A stretch of 64,000 nucleotides of DNA from Bog-756 sp038210245 (GCA_038210245.1 JBBQWW010000005.1:48176-112175), one strand, 5' to 3'. Counted from the first letter of the stretch, positions 42,837 to 52,155 are shown. Translations and numbers: made by a program. Notes: generated by a model not told the origin, from the sequence alone.

Positions 42837-44528
42837 ATGAGGACCTCCCTCCACGGCCGCATCGGACCTGCCCTCCAACGGGCGGCGGCGGCCTCCGCCC
42901 ATGCCCGGTCCACCGGTGCCCCCGTGGATGAGGCCGCCCAACGGATGGCCGCGGACGAGAAGGACACGGACACCCGGTTCGGACGCCGGACCCTGCTCTG
43001 CGGGTTCGCCGCCGGCAGCCTGGCCACCTTCGGCCCCGCCGCGGGGTCGGTCCACGGTCGGGGCGGCCTCGGGGACCGGTCGGCGCCCCGCGTGGTGATC
43101 GTGGGAGGCGGGTTGGCGGGGCTCCGCTGTGCCCACCGGCTGTGGACCCGCCGGGGGCTCCGGAGCACCGTCTACGAGTGGGACGATCGCCTGGGCGGCC
43201 GGGTCGACACCTTGCGCGGCGTGTTCGCCGGCGGACAGATCGTCGAGCGGTGCGGCGAGTTCATCTCGTCCGAGCACCGATCCATGCGTCGATTGGCCGC
43301 CGGGTTCGGACTGACCCTTGGGAACACCGATGCCTATCCCCGGCACACCGTGGACGCCTTCTGGCTCAACGGGGGCCGGTACACCGAGGCCATGCTCACC
43401 GCCGATTGGCACACGTTCGGTTGGTCCCTGTTCCACAACGCAGTGGCCGCCGCCCCATGGCCGACCACCCACCTGACCCGGACCCCGAAGTCCATCGCTC
43501 TCGACAACCTGTCGGCAGCCGAATGGATCGACGGGCACGTGCCGGGCGGCCTGGCCTCCGACTTCGGCCGGCTCTGCTACCTCGACGTCGAGAGCGAATA
43601 CGGAGGGCCGCCCGAGGAGCAGTCAGCCCTCAACGTCATCTACCTGTTGGGTTACGACGACAGCGTCCCCGGCTCCAACCGTCAACCGAAGAGGACGCCG
43701 GCGTTGGGCGGTACTGACGAGAAGTGGCATGTGCTGGGGGGCAACGACCAGATCGTCACGGGCATGGTGGACCAGCTGCCGCCGGGGACCAACCAGACCG
43801 GACAGCAGCTGGTGGCGCTCCGCGACAACGGCAACCGGACCTACACCTGCTCCTTCGACGTGGACGGGGTTACCACCGACGTCCTCGCCGACCACGTCGT
43901 GCTGGCCATCCCGTTCAACCTGCTGAAGCAGGTCGATCTGGCCGGGGCCAACCTCTCGACGCTCAAGATGAAAGCCATCGACACCCTCACGCTCGGCACC
44001 AACGCCAAGGTGGCGCTGCAGGTGTCCGGCCACCCCTGGAACGCCGACGGCTACGACGGGAACATGTTCGCCGACAACCACACCGTGAGCGGGTGGGACA
44101 ACTCGGTGGACCAACCGTCGGCCACGCCGATCTTCTTCGACTACCTGGGTGGACGACCGGGGACCAGGCTGGCCCCCCGCTACGGGCTCACCGACCCGGT
44201 AGGGCCGGCTCCCCCCGCCCTCGTCACCGACTATCTGGCGGCGCTGGAGCCCCTCTTCCCCGGCTTCACCAGCGCGTGGAACGCCGGGCCACGTCTGGCT
44301 CTGTACTCGGACCCCAACCTCAACCCCCGGTCGGGTGGGGCCTACTCCCAGTACCAGGTGGGCCAGTACACCGGCTTCAGTGGGGTCGAGGGGACCCAGG
44401 AGGGGTCCATCCACTTCGCCGGGGAGCACACCTCCCCCGACTTCCAGGGGTTCATGGAGGGGGCGGTGACCACCGGCGAGCGGGCGGCGTCGGAGATCCT
44501 GAGGGCGATCCCACCCGGCACCCGCTAG
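42837..44528 (+). CDS. Tat-exported flavin amine oxidase
   Basis: A 563-residue FAD-dependent amine oxidase. The N-terminal 45 residues are polar, then RFGRRTLLCGFAAGSLATFG near 47-66 gives a twin-arginine signal. The FAD dinucleotide fold is VVIVGGGLAGLRCAHRL near 86-102, followed by the ERCGEFIS region near 135, and the C-terminal FAD motif reads GSIHFAGEHTS near 522, then FQGFMEGAVTTGERAA. Such enzymes oxidise amines, polyamines or amino acids to imines with H2O2 release. TAAGAC lies 6 nt before the ATG. Likely control is by the divergent XRE regulator; export would use the Tat pathway (tatA, tatB at 18772-19495). Confidence 0.87.
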   Translation: MRTSLHGRIGPALQRAAAASAHARSTGAPVDEAAQRMAADEKDTDTRFGRRTLLCGFAAGSLATFGPAAGSVHGRGGLGDRSAPRVVIVGGGLAGLRCAHRLWTRRGLRSTVYEWDDRLGGRVDTLRGVFAGGQIVERCGEFISSEHRSMRRLAAGFGLTLGNTDAYPRHTVDAFWLNGGRYTEAMLTADWHTFGWSLFHNAVAAAPWPTTHLTRTPKSIALDNLSAAEWIDGHVPGGLASDFGRLCYLDVESEYGGPPEEQSALNVIYLLGYDDSVPGSNRQPKRTPALGGTDEKWHVLGGNDQIVTGMVDQLPPGTNQTGQQLVALRDNGNRTYTCSFDVDGVTTDVLADHVVLAIPFNLLKQVDLAGANLSTLKMKAIDTLTLGTNAKVALQVSGHPWNADGYDGNMFADNHTVSGWDNSVDQPSATPIFFDYLGGRPGTRLAPRYGLTDPVGPAPPALVTDYLAALEPLFPGFTSAWNAGPRLALYSDPNLNPRSGGAYSQYQVGQYTGFSGVEGTQEGSIHFAGEHTSPDFQGFMEGAVTTGERAASEILRAIPPGTR

Positions 44529-44560
44529 CCGCGCGCACCGCGTCGGCCCCGACCCCGTGG

Positions 44561-45382
44561 TCAGGGCCCACGCCCACTTCCCGAGGAGGGTTCCAACGGC
44601 GGGGCGGGTATGGCGATCGACGAGGCCTCGCTGCCCCCGTCGATCTCGAACACCTTCCCCGTCACCCACGAGGAGGCCTCCGACACCAGGAAAAGGACGG
44701 CACAGGCGATGTCCTCGGGCTCTCCGGGCCGGCCCATCGGAGTTCCGTCGACGAACCTCTGGCGGAGGTCATCATCGGTCAGCACCACCTCGAGGGAGCG
44801 GGTGGCCACACCACCGACATCGATGGCGTTGACCCGCACCCGGGGCGCCAGCTCGGGAGCGATGTTGCGGGTCATCCGGTCGAGGGCCGCCTTGGCCGAC
44901 CCGTAGGCCACGAACATGGTCTGGGTCATGCTGGCCGAGCGGGAGGAGATGTTGACCACCGAGCCCTGTCCGACCGTGTCCACCATCTGACGGGCGGCGA
45001 GCTTGGTCAGCGTCAACGGCGCGGTGACGTTGAAGGCGAAGGTGCGGGCCATGAAGCCCTCGCTGGTGTCCATGGCCGCCCGGGGCATGGCCCCGCCGGC
45101 GTTGTTGACCAGGATGTCCAGCCGGCCGAAGCCCTCGACCGCCGAGGCCACCAGGTGGGCGCAGGCCGCCTGTTCGGTCACATCGGTCGGGACCACCAGT
45201 GCTCGCCGGCCGAGGGACCGGATCCGGCCCGCCACCTCGTCGAGGTCGGACCGGGTGCGGGCGGCCAGCACCACATCGGCTCCCGCCTCGGCCAGACCGA
45301 TGGCGATGCCCCGGCCGATACCCAGGCCGGCACCGGTGACGATGGCCACCCGTCCCTCGATTCCGAAGCGGTCCAGAATCAT
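44561..45382 (-). CDS. Short-chain dehydrogenase/reductase
   Basis: A 273-residue classical SDR, NAD(P)H-dependent. Motifs are TGAGLGIGRG near residue 16 (cofactor), NNAGG near 91, catalytic Ser in NISSRSAS near 146 and Tyr-x-x-x-Lys in YGSAK near 158-162. The C-terminal GKVFEIDGGSE is usual; a proline/serine-rich extension of about 15 residues follows. The ATG has GGGAGG about 7 nt upstream. The gene converges with the amine oxidase. The substrate is unknown. Confidence 0.9.
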   Translation of the reverse strand: MILDRFGIEGRVAIVTGAGLGIGRGIAIGLAEAGADVVLAARTRSDLDEVAGRIRSLGRRALVVPTDVTEQAACAHLVASAVEGFGRLDILVNNAGGAMPRAAMDTSEGFMARTFAFNVTAPLTLTKLAARQMVDTVGQGSVVNISSRSASMTQTMFVAYGSAKAALDRMTRNIAPELAPRVRVNAIDVGGVATRSLEVVLTDDDLRQRFVDGTPMGRPGEPEDIACAVLFLVSEASSWVTGKVFEIDGGSEASSIAIPAPPLEPSSGSGRGP

Positions 45383-45524
45383 CCGGTGCCTCCCCCATCG
45401 TCGGTCGGCCCGCACTTCGGGACCGTCGCCCGACCCGGCCGGTCGGTCGGCATCATGCCACGGGTGGGCCGGGACGACGGGCCTCATCCGCCGAAGCCGG
45501 AAGACCCGAGCCCCTGGAGTCGGG

Positions 45525-45644
45525 TCAGGCCTCAGCCGGCCGGTAGCGAAGCCCGTCGATCGCCACGTCGAGGAGCCGGACCAACTGCGCAGGCTCAGCC
45601 GTCTGGATCTTGGCGATTCCCCCGACGAGCTGGATGACCTCGAC
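45525..45644 (-). pseudogene. TetR regulator C-terminal remnant
   Basis: A 39-codon open stretch on the minus strand (VEVIQLVGGIAKIQTAEPAQ, then LVRLLDVAIDGLRYRP and a TGA stop) that resembles the last helices of a TetR-family ligand domain. It has no start codon, no DNA-binding domain and ends abruptly at about 45644, where the DHA2 exporter tail begins on the other strand. It was probably the regulator of that exporter before a deletion removed both 5' ends. Confidence 0.6.
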
Positions 45645-46156
45645 TGGTCCCCCGGTTCCGCACCCACCGCCTACTGGCCGGCGGGGTGGTGGTGGCCCTG
45701 GTGGGCATGGCCTGGCTGAGCCGACTGGGGCCCGACACTCGGCTCTTCCCCCAGATCGTGCTGCCCATGGCGCTGCTCGGCATCGGCATCGGATCGGCCC
45801 TGGTGCCCCTGACCACGGCGGGCATCGTCGGCGTGGACGCCGAGGACGCCGGAGCGGCGTCGGGGCTGGTCAACGTGGCCCAGCAGCTCGGGGGCTCACT
45901 CGGCCTCGGCATCCTGATCGCCGTGTTCGCGGCGGCGAGCCGCCACGGGGCCGGCCTCCCGCCCACCGGGACGTCGATCAGGACGGAGGCCCGGGCCACT
46001 CTGGCTCACGCCGTCGCCACCTCGCTGAAGGGCTCGGTCATCGTTCTGGCTCTGGCCCAGGTGGTGGTGACCACGGTCATGCGCACGCGGACACCGGTGG
46101 TGCTGGACGCCACGGCGACGGGGGCCGAGCTCGACGAGCTGGTGGTCATCGAGTGA
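45641..46156 (+). pseudogene. DHA2-type MFS exporter C-terminal remnant
   Basis: About 170 codons of an EmrB/QacA-type (DHA2) exporter tail. Recognisable parts are RTHRLLAGGVVVALVGMAWL (helix), LPMALLGIGIGSALVPLTTAG, EDAGAASGLVNVAQQLGGSL and GSVIVLALAQVVVTTVM. Full-length proteins have 14 helices and about 470 or more residues; here only about four helices remain and no natural start exists, though a GTG at 45686 is in frame. It abuts the tetR tail at 45644, so a single deletion seems to have removed the shared promoter and both gene starts. Confidence 0.65.
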
Positions 46157-46313
46157 TCGGTGGCGCCGATCCGTCGAACCGCCTGCCGGTGGGGCCGGAC
46201 GACCCCGCCGGGGCCACCCTGCGTATGATCAGACTGCCCACGACGACGAGCATCTTCCCCGCCGGACCGGTCTCCTGGGCCGGGTGGCCGGCGGGCGAAG
46301 GGGGGAACCGAGC

Positions 46314-46733
46314 ATGTCCGAGAACCTTCGCCTGCTGGCCAAGTACAGCGCGGCCATGGATGCCGGCGACACCGATGCCGTCTACGAGTTCTGGTCGGAG
46401 ACCTTCCACAGCCACGTGACCGAGCGGGTCACCCCCGACAAGGTGGGCACCGACATCCGGGGCGAGGAGCAGCTCTGGTGGGACCAGGTCCGTTCGTCCT
46501 TTCCGGACATGGTCTTCACAGTGGACCTGCTCATCGAGTCCGATGACCTGGTCGTCTCCAACTGGACGGTGAAGGGCACCCACACGGGCACCCCCTTCTT
46601 CGACGTCCCGACCTCGGGACAGCCGGTGAACATCAACGGGACGGCCATCCTCCGGATCCGGGACGGACAGATCGTCGAGCACTGGGGAGGCCCCCACTGC
46701 CAGAAGGGCCTCGGCCTGATCACCGCCCCCTGA
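46314..46733 (+). CDS. SnoaL/NTF2-like protein
   Basis: A 139-residue protein of the NTF2-like (SnoaL, ester-cyclase-like) cone fold. The N-terminal helix pair (ENLRLLAKYSAAMDAGDTDA) is followed by WSETFHSHVTERVTPDK, IRGEEQLWWDQVRSSFPDM near 49 and a C-terminal sheet with GTAILRIRDGQIVEHWG near 110. Known members are cyclases or hydrolases of polyketide-like or aromatic substrates; many have no known activity. The ATG start follows AAGGGGGGAA by about 7 nt. It stands alone, followed by the DMT transporter. Confidence 0.8.
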   Translation: MSENLRLLAKYSAAMDAGDTDAVYEFWSETFHSHVTERVTPDKVGTDIRGEEQLWWDQVRSSFPDMVFTVDLLIESDDLVVSNWTVKGTHTGTPFFDVPTSGQPVNINGTAILRIRDGQIVEHWGGPHCQKGLGLITAP

Positions 46734-46787
46734 TCCCGGCGGCGGCTGCGGGCCCATGGGCGACGGGCCACTCAGTACGATTCGCCA

Positions 46788-47639
46788 ATGAGCCTGCTGT
46801 TCGCACTGCTGGCCGCGCTGGCCAATGCGGTGAACGTGATCACCCAGCACGTAGCCAGCACCAGCGATCCCGAGGAGTCGAAGGGCTGGCGGCTGGCCTG
46901 GTATCTCGTCACCAACCCGCTGTGGCTGTTCGGAGGAGCAGCCCTCCTCGGCGCGTTCGTCTTCCAGGCCGTGGCCCTGCACAACGGCTCGCTCTCCGTC
47001 GTCCAGACCCTGCTCATGACGGACCTGGTCTTCTCGCTGGTGCTCCGCCGCCTGTGGATCCGTCAGTCGATCAGCCCGCAGGCCTGGGTGGCGGCCGTGG
47101 TGACGTGCGTGGCCGTGTCGGTGTTCATCGTGACTGCCGAGCCCCGGGGGGGCCACGCCGACCCGAACTCGGGGGCGTGGGCCGTGTCGATCGTGGCCTG
47201 TGCCGTGGTCGCCACCATCCTGGCCCTGCTCGGCACCCGGGGCTCGCCCGGTAGGCGGGCCGCCCTGCTGGCCATCTCGGCATCGGTGATCTGGGCGTTG
47301 GAGGCCACCTTCATCAAGGCCATGACCGACACTCTGACCAGCGACGGCATCGGCGGGGCCTTCCTGCGTTGGCCCCTGTACGCAGTGGCCGTGGGCGGGA
47401 TCGCCGGCACCCTCCTGACCCAGGCCGCGCTCCATGTCGGCCCCCTGCGGGCCTCCCAGCCCTTTCTGGTCATCGTGGATCCGCTGGTCAGCATCGGGCT
47501 CAGCGTCTACCTCTTCGACGAGTACTTCACCTCGAGCGACCTCGATCTGGTGGTGGCCTCGGCCTCCTTCGCCGTGCTGTGCATCGGCGTGGTGTGGTTG
47601 ACCCGGGTAGTGCCCGAGACGATGGACAGCGACCTCTGA
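46788..47639 (+). CDS. DMT-superfamily transporter (EamA-like)
   Basis: A 283-residue membrane protein with about nine to ten predicted helices in two repeated halves, as in the drug/metabolite transporter superfamily. Segments: LLFALLAALANAVNVITQH (helix 1), NPLWLFGGAALLGAFVFQAV (helix 2), and the C-terminal SASFAVLCIGVVWLTRVV (last helix). The second-half GTLLTQAALHVGPLRASQPF matches the usual L-x-x-x-A pattern of the repeat. Many homologues are uncharacterised (DUF-type EamA-related). The ATG lies 6 nt after TACGAT, suggesting a leaderless transcript. Confidence 0.83.
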   Translation: MSLLFALLAALANAVNVITQHVASTSDPEESKGWRLAWYLVTNPLWLFGGAALLGAFVFQAVALHNGSLSVVQTLLMTDLVFSLVLRRLWIRQSISPQAWVAAVVTCVAVSVFIVTAEPRGGHADPNSGAWAVSIVACAVVATILALLGTRGSPGRRAALLAISASVIWALEATFIKAMTDTLTSDGIGGAFLRWPLYAVAVGGIAGTLLTQAALHVGPLRASQPFLVIVDPLVSIGLSVYLFDEYFTSSDLDLVVASASFAVLCIGVVWLTRVVPETMDSDL

Positions 47640-47655
47640 CGGGGGCCACGGCCGC

Positions 47656-49179
47656 CTACGGGGTGGCCACGATGGCCTGGGTGCCCGGCGGGACGGCGAA
47701 GGTGAGCAGACAGCCGGACAGGACCACTCTGGCCGTGGTGAAGGTCACGGTGCGGCACCGGGCCCGGACGGCGTTCCCGCCCACGGTCACGTGCCGCAAC
47801 GTGCTCGCGGTGGTGGTGGGGCCACCCCGCACCACGACGGTCCCACCCCAGATCGACGCCGTCCCTCCCCCTCCGCTGGTGGTGGCGGTGAGACGTTCGG
47901 CGCTGGCCGTCGTGCCCACCAGCACCCCGGGGACCGAGTCGACATGGGGTTGGCTGAGGATCTGGGCGCGCAGGGTGGTCGGACGGAGGGCCCCGTGGAG
48001 AGCCACCGCGGCCCAGTTGTCCCAGCGGCCGGTCCGCTGCTTCCAGAGCCAGAACGCCGAGCCCACCTGGTAGGCGTTCTGGTTGGCCAGTTGGGCGGTC
48101 AACCAGCCGTTCCACTCCGGCGTGGCCGAGGAGCCGTACTCGTCCACCACGAACGGAGCGTCGAAGATCGCCGCCTCTCGGGCGGCGTTGGCGTAGGACG
48201 TGGCCATCACCGGCTGGGAGGCGACCGGGTCGAAGGGGGCCGAGAACACCCCGGTGTAGATGTGCACGGCGTAGACCAGGTTCTGGTCGGTCGAGAAGCG
48301 GACGGCGTTGTTCACCGCCGTGTCGGTGATGTTGCGCACCAGGGAGGGCTCGAACCACAGTGGCGACGTCACCCCGGCGCTCCGGAGGCCGGCGATCATC
48401 CGGCCGTAGAAGGGGTAGAGGGACGTCGGTTCGAACGGAGAGGCCCCCGAGGGCCACGGTTCGTTCATCAGCTCCACACCCACGATGTTGCTGGTGGCCG
48501 AGGTGGCCCCGGCCGCCTGAGCCACGGCGGTCACGGCCTCGAGATACCACTGCTGGATGGGCCGGCCGGCCACCGGCACGTCGGCCCAGAAGTTCTTGAA
48601 GGCGGCCAGGGAGCAGGCCGTGGTGGACACCTCCGGGGTGCAGGCCGTGCCGTCGTCCTCGATGGCCCACGAAGGTGCGCCGTCGGCCTCGTGGGCCGGG
48701 TAGGTCTTCAGGCTGTAGTTGTCCTCGTGCATGTCGACCAGGACACCGATCCCGTCGGCCCGGGCCCACGAGACGACCTGGGCCACGCGGTCGAGGTAGG
48801 ACCGGTCGATCACCCCCGGCGCCGGCATGATCCGGCTCCACGAGACCGGGAGGCGGACGAAGTTGAAGCCGAGGGCGGCCATCTCGGAGAAGTCGGAGGC
48901 AGCGACGGTCGGGGCCTCGGGATAGTTGGTGGCGTACTGGACCAGGGCGTTCTCGTTGGCCCCCCGCAGCAGCACGGCCCGGCCCGACGCATCAGCCAGG
49001 TAGGGAGCCGACGTCCCCGGGTGGACCACGTGGACGCCGAGGGGGGTCGTAGAGGCGTGGGCCGACAGCCGGACAGCAGAGCTGGCTGAGGCCGTGGCGG
49101 CCCCGCCGGTGGTGAGGATCACCACGGCGAGTACGGCGGCGAGGGGTCGGGCGGATCGACGCGGGCGCAGTATCGGCAT
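47656..49179 (-). CDS. Secreted GH5-type glycoside hydrolase
   Basis: A 507-residue exported glycosidase. The signal peptide is MPILRPRRSARPLAAVLAVV and onwards to near residue 33. The catalytic barrel has LLRGANENAL near 72, VRLPVSWSRIMP near 108, the DMHEDNYS segment near 148, acid/base Glu in GVELMNEPWP near 223 and the nucleophile Glu in PFVVDEYGSS near 327. The DMH-E/Q-D motif is common in endoglycoceramidase-like members. The last 110 residues form a separate, beta-rich C-terminal domain. TAGTGT lies 7 nt before the ATG. The natural glycan or glycolipid is unknown. Confidence 0.83.
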   Translation of the reverse strand: MPILRPRRSARPLAAVLAVVILTTGGAATASASSAVRLSAHASTTPLGVHVVHPGTSAPYLADASGRAVLLRGANENALVQYATNYPEAPTVAASDFSEMAALGFNFVRLPVSWSRIMPAPGVIDRSYLDRVAQVVSWARADGIGVLVDMHEDNYSLKTYPAHEADGAPSWAIEDDGTACTPEVSTTACSLAAFKNFWADVPVAGRPIQQWYLEAVTAVAQAAGATSATSNIVGVELMNEPWPSGASPFEPTSLYPFYGRMIAGLRSAGVTSPLWFEPSLVRNITDTAVNNAVRFSTDQNLVYAVHIYTGVFSAPFDPVASQPVMATSYANAAREAAIFDAPFVVDEYGSSATPEWNGWLTAQLANQNAYQVGSAFWLWKQRTGRWDNWAAVALHGALRPTTLRAQILSQPHVDSVPGVLVGTTASAERLTATTSGGGGTASIWGGTVVVRGGPTTTASTLRHVTVGGNAVRARCRTVTFTTARVVLSGCLLTFAVPPGTQAIVATP

Positions 49180-49364
49180 GGGTCGGACACTACTTAGCCC
49201 GGCGACCCGCGCTCCCGAGACGCCGGCGGGCGTGCCGTGGGACGAGCCGCCCCTTGCCATGGTGTAGGGACTCACGCGGCTAGATCCTGGCCGCCTTCGA
49301 TGCCCCCATCAGCCCGAGTGCGGCGCAGCCGCCACGGCCGAGGCCGGGTCGTGGCCCGGCACCC

Positions 49365-49886
49365 TCAGGTGGTCGGAGTGGTGGTGGCCGGAAAACCGGT
49401 GCCGGCCAGGTCGGACCCGATGACGACCACCACGTCTTCGCCCGTGGCGTTGGCCACCGGGACGGTCACACCCATCGGCTGGATGGCCGTCGTCGGCACC
49501 TGTAGCTCGGTGGCGATCAGGGTGGCGGCCTGCTGCTTCGACGGGGCGTAGTAGATCGTCGTGCTCGATGCCGCCGCGGTGGTGTTCCCTGGGGTGCCGA
49601 CCGTCCATCCCTGCTGTTGGAGCAGCTGGGCGAAGTGACCGGCGGCATTGGGCTCCTGGGTGCCATTGGCCACCAGGACCTTCACGCTGGCGTGCGGCAC
49701 CGTCGACGTGGTGGTCGATGCCGAGGGCGTAGTGGTGGACGTGGTGGAGGGGGCCGACGAGGCGGTGAAGTGGGGTCCGACGACGGACCCGACGTAGCCC
49801 GCTACGGCCAGGGCCACCAACGACACCACGATGAGGCCGAGGCGTCTCCCCCACGACGGCTCCTGCAGCGAGTGGACGGGACTCAC
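49365..49886 (-). CDS. Membrane-anchored LytR C-terminal domain protein
   Basis: A 173-residue protein with one transmembrane helix near residues 16-36 (LGLIVVSLVALAVAGYVG), a Thr/Ser/Pro linker to about 64, and an exported LytR_C domain (VKVLVANGTQEPNAAGHFAQ, then LLQQQGWTV and VVVVIGSDLA). LytR_C domains accompany cell-wall polymer ligases; alone, as here, their role is unclear. There is no catalytic LytR-CpsA-Psr domain. The GTG start has TAAGAT 7 nt upstream. The gene is isolated between the GH5 gene and the phosphofructokinase. Confidence 0.8.
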   Translation of the reverse strand: MSPVHSLQEPSWGRRLGLIVVSLVALAVAGYVGSVVGPHFTASSAPSTTSTTTPSASTTTSTVPHASVKVLVANGTQEPNAAGHFAQLLQQQGWTVGTPGNTTAAASSTTIYYAPSKQQAATLIATELQVPTTAIQPMGVTVPVANATGEDVVVVIGSDLAGTGFPATTTPTT

Positions 49887-50003
49887 CTACCCGATCTTAG
49901 AGGCCGTGCCCTAGGAAACAGGGATGAGTCCCGCCCACCCCCGGCGAGCCGGAAAGCCGTCGCCCTCCCAGGCACCGAGTCGGACGGGCCGTAGCATGAG
50001 GGG

Positions 50004-51050
50004 GTGCGCATCGGACTACTCACCGGCGGAGGTGACTGTCCCGGACTGAACGCAGTGATTCGAGCCGTGGTGGTCGGAGGCGCTGTCCACCACGGCGACG
50101 AGTTCGTCGGTGTCGTCGACGGATGGCGGGGCCTGGTCGAGGGCAACACGGTCGCACTGGACACCGACCGGTGTCGATCCATTCTCACCCGGGGTGGGAC
50201 CATCCTCGGGACGTCCCGTACCAACCCGTTCGCCACCGACGACGGCGCCGACCGGGTCCTGGCCACCGTGCGGACACTCCGGCTCGACGCCGTGGTGGCC
50301 ATCGGGGGAGACGACACGCTCGGGGCGGCCGACCGGCTGCACCAGCGGGGCCTCCCGGTGGTCGGAGTACCCAAGACCATCGACAACGACCTGTCGGGGA
50401 CGGAGGTCACCTTCGGCTTCGACACCGCCGTCCAGATCGCTACCGAGGCCATCGACCGTCTGCAGACCACGGCCGAGTCCCACCACCGGGTCATCGTGTG
50501 CGAGGTGATGGGACGGCACGTGGGTTGGATCGCCGTCCACGCCGGGATGGCCGGCGGGGCGGCGGAGATCCTGATCCCCGAGGTCCCCTTCTCACTCGAC
50601 GAGGTGTGCGAGCGACTGGTCAGGCGTCACGGTGACGGCCAGTTCTTCTCCACGGTGGTGGTGGCCGAGGGGGCCCTCCCGAAGGACGGGGGGCCAGCCC
50701 CATCGTCGGTCGGACCGACCGGGTCGGGAGCCGTCGACCAGTTCGGCCATGTTCAACTGGGTGGGATCGGGGCGTTCCTGGCCGCGTCGATCGAGCAGCG
50801 AACCGGCTACGAGTCGCGGTCGACGGTGCTCGGCCATATCCAGCGGGGAGGATCCCCCACCGCGTTCGATCGGGTGCTGGCCACCCGGTTCGGGGCCGCG
50901 GCCCTGGCCGCCGTGCACGACGGGCAGTTCGGCACCATGGTGGCGCTGCGCGCCGGGGGCATCGTCCTGATCCCACTGGGTGAGGCCGTAGGTACGCCGA
51001 AGCGGGTCGATCCCCAGCTATTCGAGGTGGCCGGCCTCTACCTGGGCTAG
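50004..51050 (+). CDS. 6-phosphofructokinase, pyrophosphate-type signature
   Basis: A 348-residue PfkA-family phosphofructokinase making fructose 1,6-bisphosphate. The start is MRIGLLTGGGDCPGLN. Asp104 in GGDDTL and Lys124 in PKTIDND replace the Gly104 and Gly124 of ATP enzymes; both changes are known to mark pyrophosphate-dependent enzymes such as that of Amycolatopsis methanolica. The substrate site TIDNDLSG and the later EVMGRHVGWIAVHAG near 166 are intact. TAGCAT lies 6 nt before the GTG. The cofactor choice is predicted from two residues. With pyrophosphate the reaction is reversible and could also serve gluconeogenesis. Confidence 0.9.
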   Translation: MRIGLLTGGGDCPGLNAVIRAVVVGGAVHHGDEFVGVVDGWRGLVEGNTVALDTDRCRSILTRGGTILGTSRTNPFATDDGADRVLATVRTLRLDAVVAIGGDDTLGAADRLHQRGLPVVGVPKTIDNDLSGTEVTFGFDTAVQIATEAIDRLQTTAESHHRVIVCEVMGRHVGWIAVHAGMAGGAAEILIPEVPFSLDEVCERLVRRHGDGQFFSTVVVAEGALPKDGGPAPSSVGPTGSGAVDQFGHVQLGGIGAFLAASIEQRTGYESRSTVLGHIQRGGSPTAFDRVLATRFGAAALAAVHDGQFGTMVALRAGGIVLIPLGEAVGTPKRVDPQLFEVAGLYLG

Positions 51051-51061
51051 GGACAGCGGAG

Positions 51062-51517
51062 TCAGCTCACCAGTACGTCGGGCCGGGGCAGGCCTTCGGC
51101 CTCGCACAGTGCGTAGTACGCCTCCAGCGCACCGGGACCGTCGAAGACGCTCTCGATACTGCCGTCGGCCGCCAGATTGAGGTTGACGCCGTACATCTGG
51201 AACCACACCTGCGTATCGTCCTCGACGCACTCGAGGGTGTGTACGGATCCGGCGGGCTCGAAGAGGAACGAGCCGGCGCGGTTGACGTACTCATACTCCC
51301 GGTACTTCCAGGCCCCGGACATCGTGTAGGCGTAGACAGGCCCGGTATGGCGGTGGGTCTGGACGGCATAGCCGGTCTGGAAGACGTTCTCGACGATCCA
51401 CAGACCCTCCGCCACGTCGACCTGGATGACCTTGAGCTTGTTGCCGCCGCCGATGTCGGCGAAGGGAAGATCGGCGGCGCCACGGTGCTGCGCCTCGGTT
51501 GCTGCGGCGATGGTCAT
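51062..51517 (-). CDS. Cupin-fold dioxygenase-like protein
   Basis: A 151-residue cupin. Metal-binding residues fit THRHTGPVYAYTMSG near 54-68 (His pair and nearby Tyr) and AGSVHTLEC near 88 (His). The overall pattern resembles 2,4'-dihydroxyacetophenone dioxygenase and related ChrR-cupin proteins that cleave or sense small phenolic compounds. The ATG start has GGGAGCCC about 4 nt upstream. It converges with the phosphofructokinase, with only 11 nt between stops. The substrate is not known. Confidence 0.72.
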   Translation of the reverse strand: MTIAAATEAQHRGAADLPFADIGGGNKLKVIQVDVAEGLWIVENVFQTGYAVQTHRHTGPVYAYTMSGAWKYREYEYVNRAGSFLFEPAGSVHTLECVEDDTQVWFQMYGVNLNLAADGSIESVFDGPGALEAYYALCEAEGLPRPDVLVS

Positions 51518-51668
51518 CTGGGCTCCCGGAGTTCATGTCGGGGGCGGCGGCACGGTGGGGCCGTGGCGCACACCCGATTCAGCTGGTCACCACCCACGGT
51601 GGCATACATGACCCTACCGATCCACCGGCGAGGTACTCCACACGGTCGCCGGTGGGATACTCGGACCC

Positions 51669-52028
51669 ATGGCCACCGACGAGCGAGCCCCGGGCGGTGT
51701 CGGCTGCCTCAGCATGGTCATCGGCGTGGTCGTGCTGGCGGCCATCGTGGTGCTGATCTTCTTTGTCGGGATCGTCGTGCTGGGCGTCGTGGCCGCTCTC
51801 CTGGTCATCGGGCTGATCGTGGTGGCCGTGGACCGGGTGCTGCTGGCGCTGAGCCCGAAGCGCCGAGAGCGCCGGGCGGAGCAGCAGCGGACGTCCCTGT
51901 GGCGGTTCAGCCAGGCACCGTCGGGGGTGGTCATCGACACCACGGCCATCGACACCACGGAGGGCCCGCAAGATGGAGAGCCCGGGCGGGGACCAGACCG
52001 GTTGGGGCCCGACCCGACGAGGGACTGA
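51669..52028 (+). CDS. Small membrane protein
   Basis: A 119-residue protein with one long or two tightly packed hydrophobic segments from residue 13 to 56 (LSMVIGVVVLAAIVVLIFF, then VVALLVIGLIVV-type sequence), then a basic patch SPKRRERRAEQQR and a polar tail. No family was recognised. GATACT ends 7 nt before the ATG and no ribosome site is visible. The thioesterase gene follows after 127 nt on the same strand. Confidence 0.55.
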   Translation: MATDERAPGGVGCLSMVIGVVVLAAIVVLIFFVGIVVLGVVAALLVIGLIVVAVDRVLLALSPKRRERRAEQQRTSLWRFSQAPSGVVIDTTAIDTTEGPQDGEPGRGPDRLGPDPTRD

Positions 52029-52155
52029 CCCCCGGCTCGGGCGCCCCACGTCGGTGGTGAGGGCGGCCTCCGCACCCGGGGTCGGAGGGACACGGCACCC
52101 TCGGGACGGGTCAACGCCGGTACCATCCAGGGCTCGTGCCCATTCTGGAGACCCC

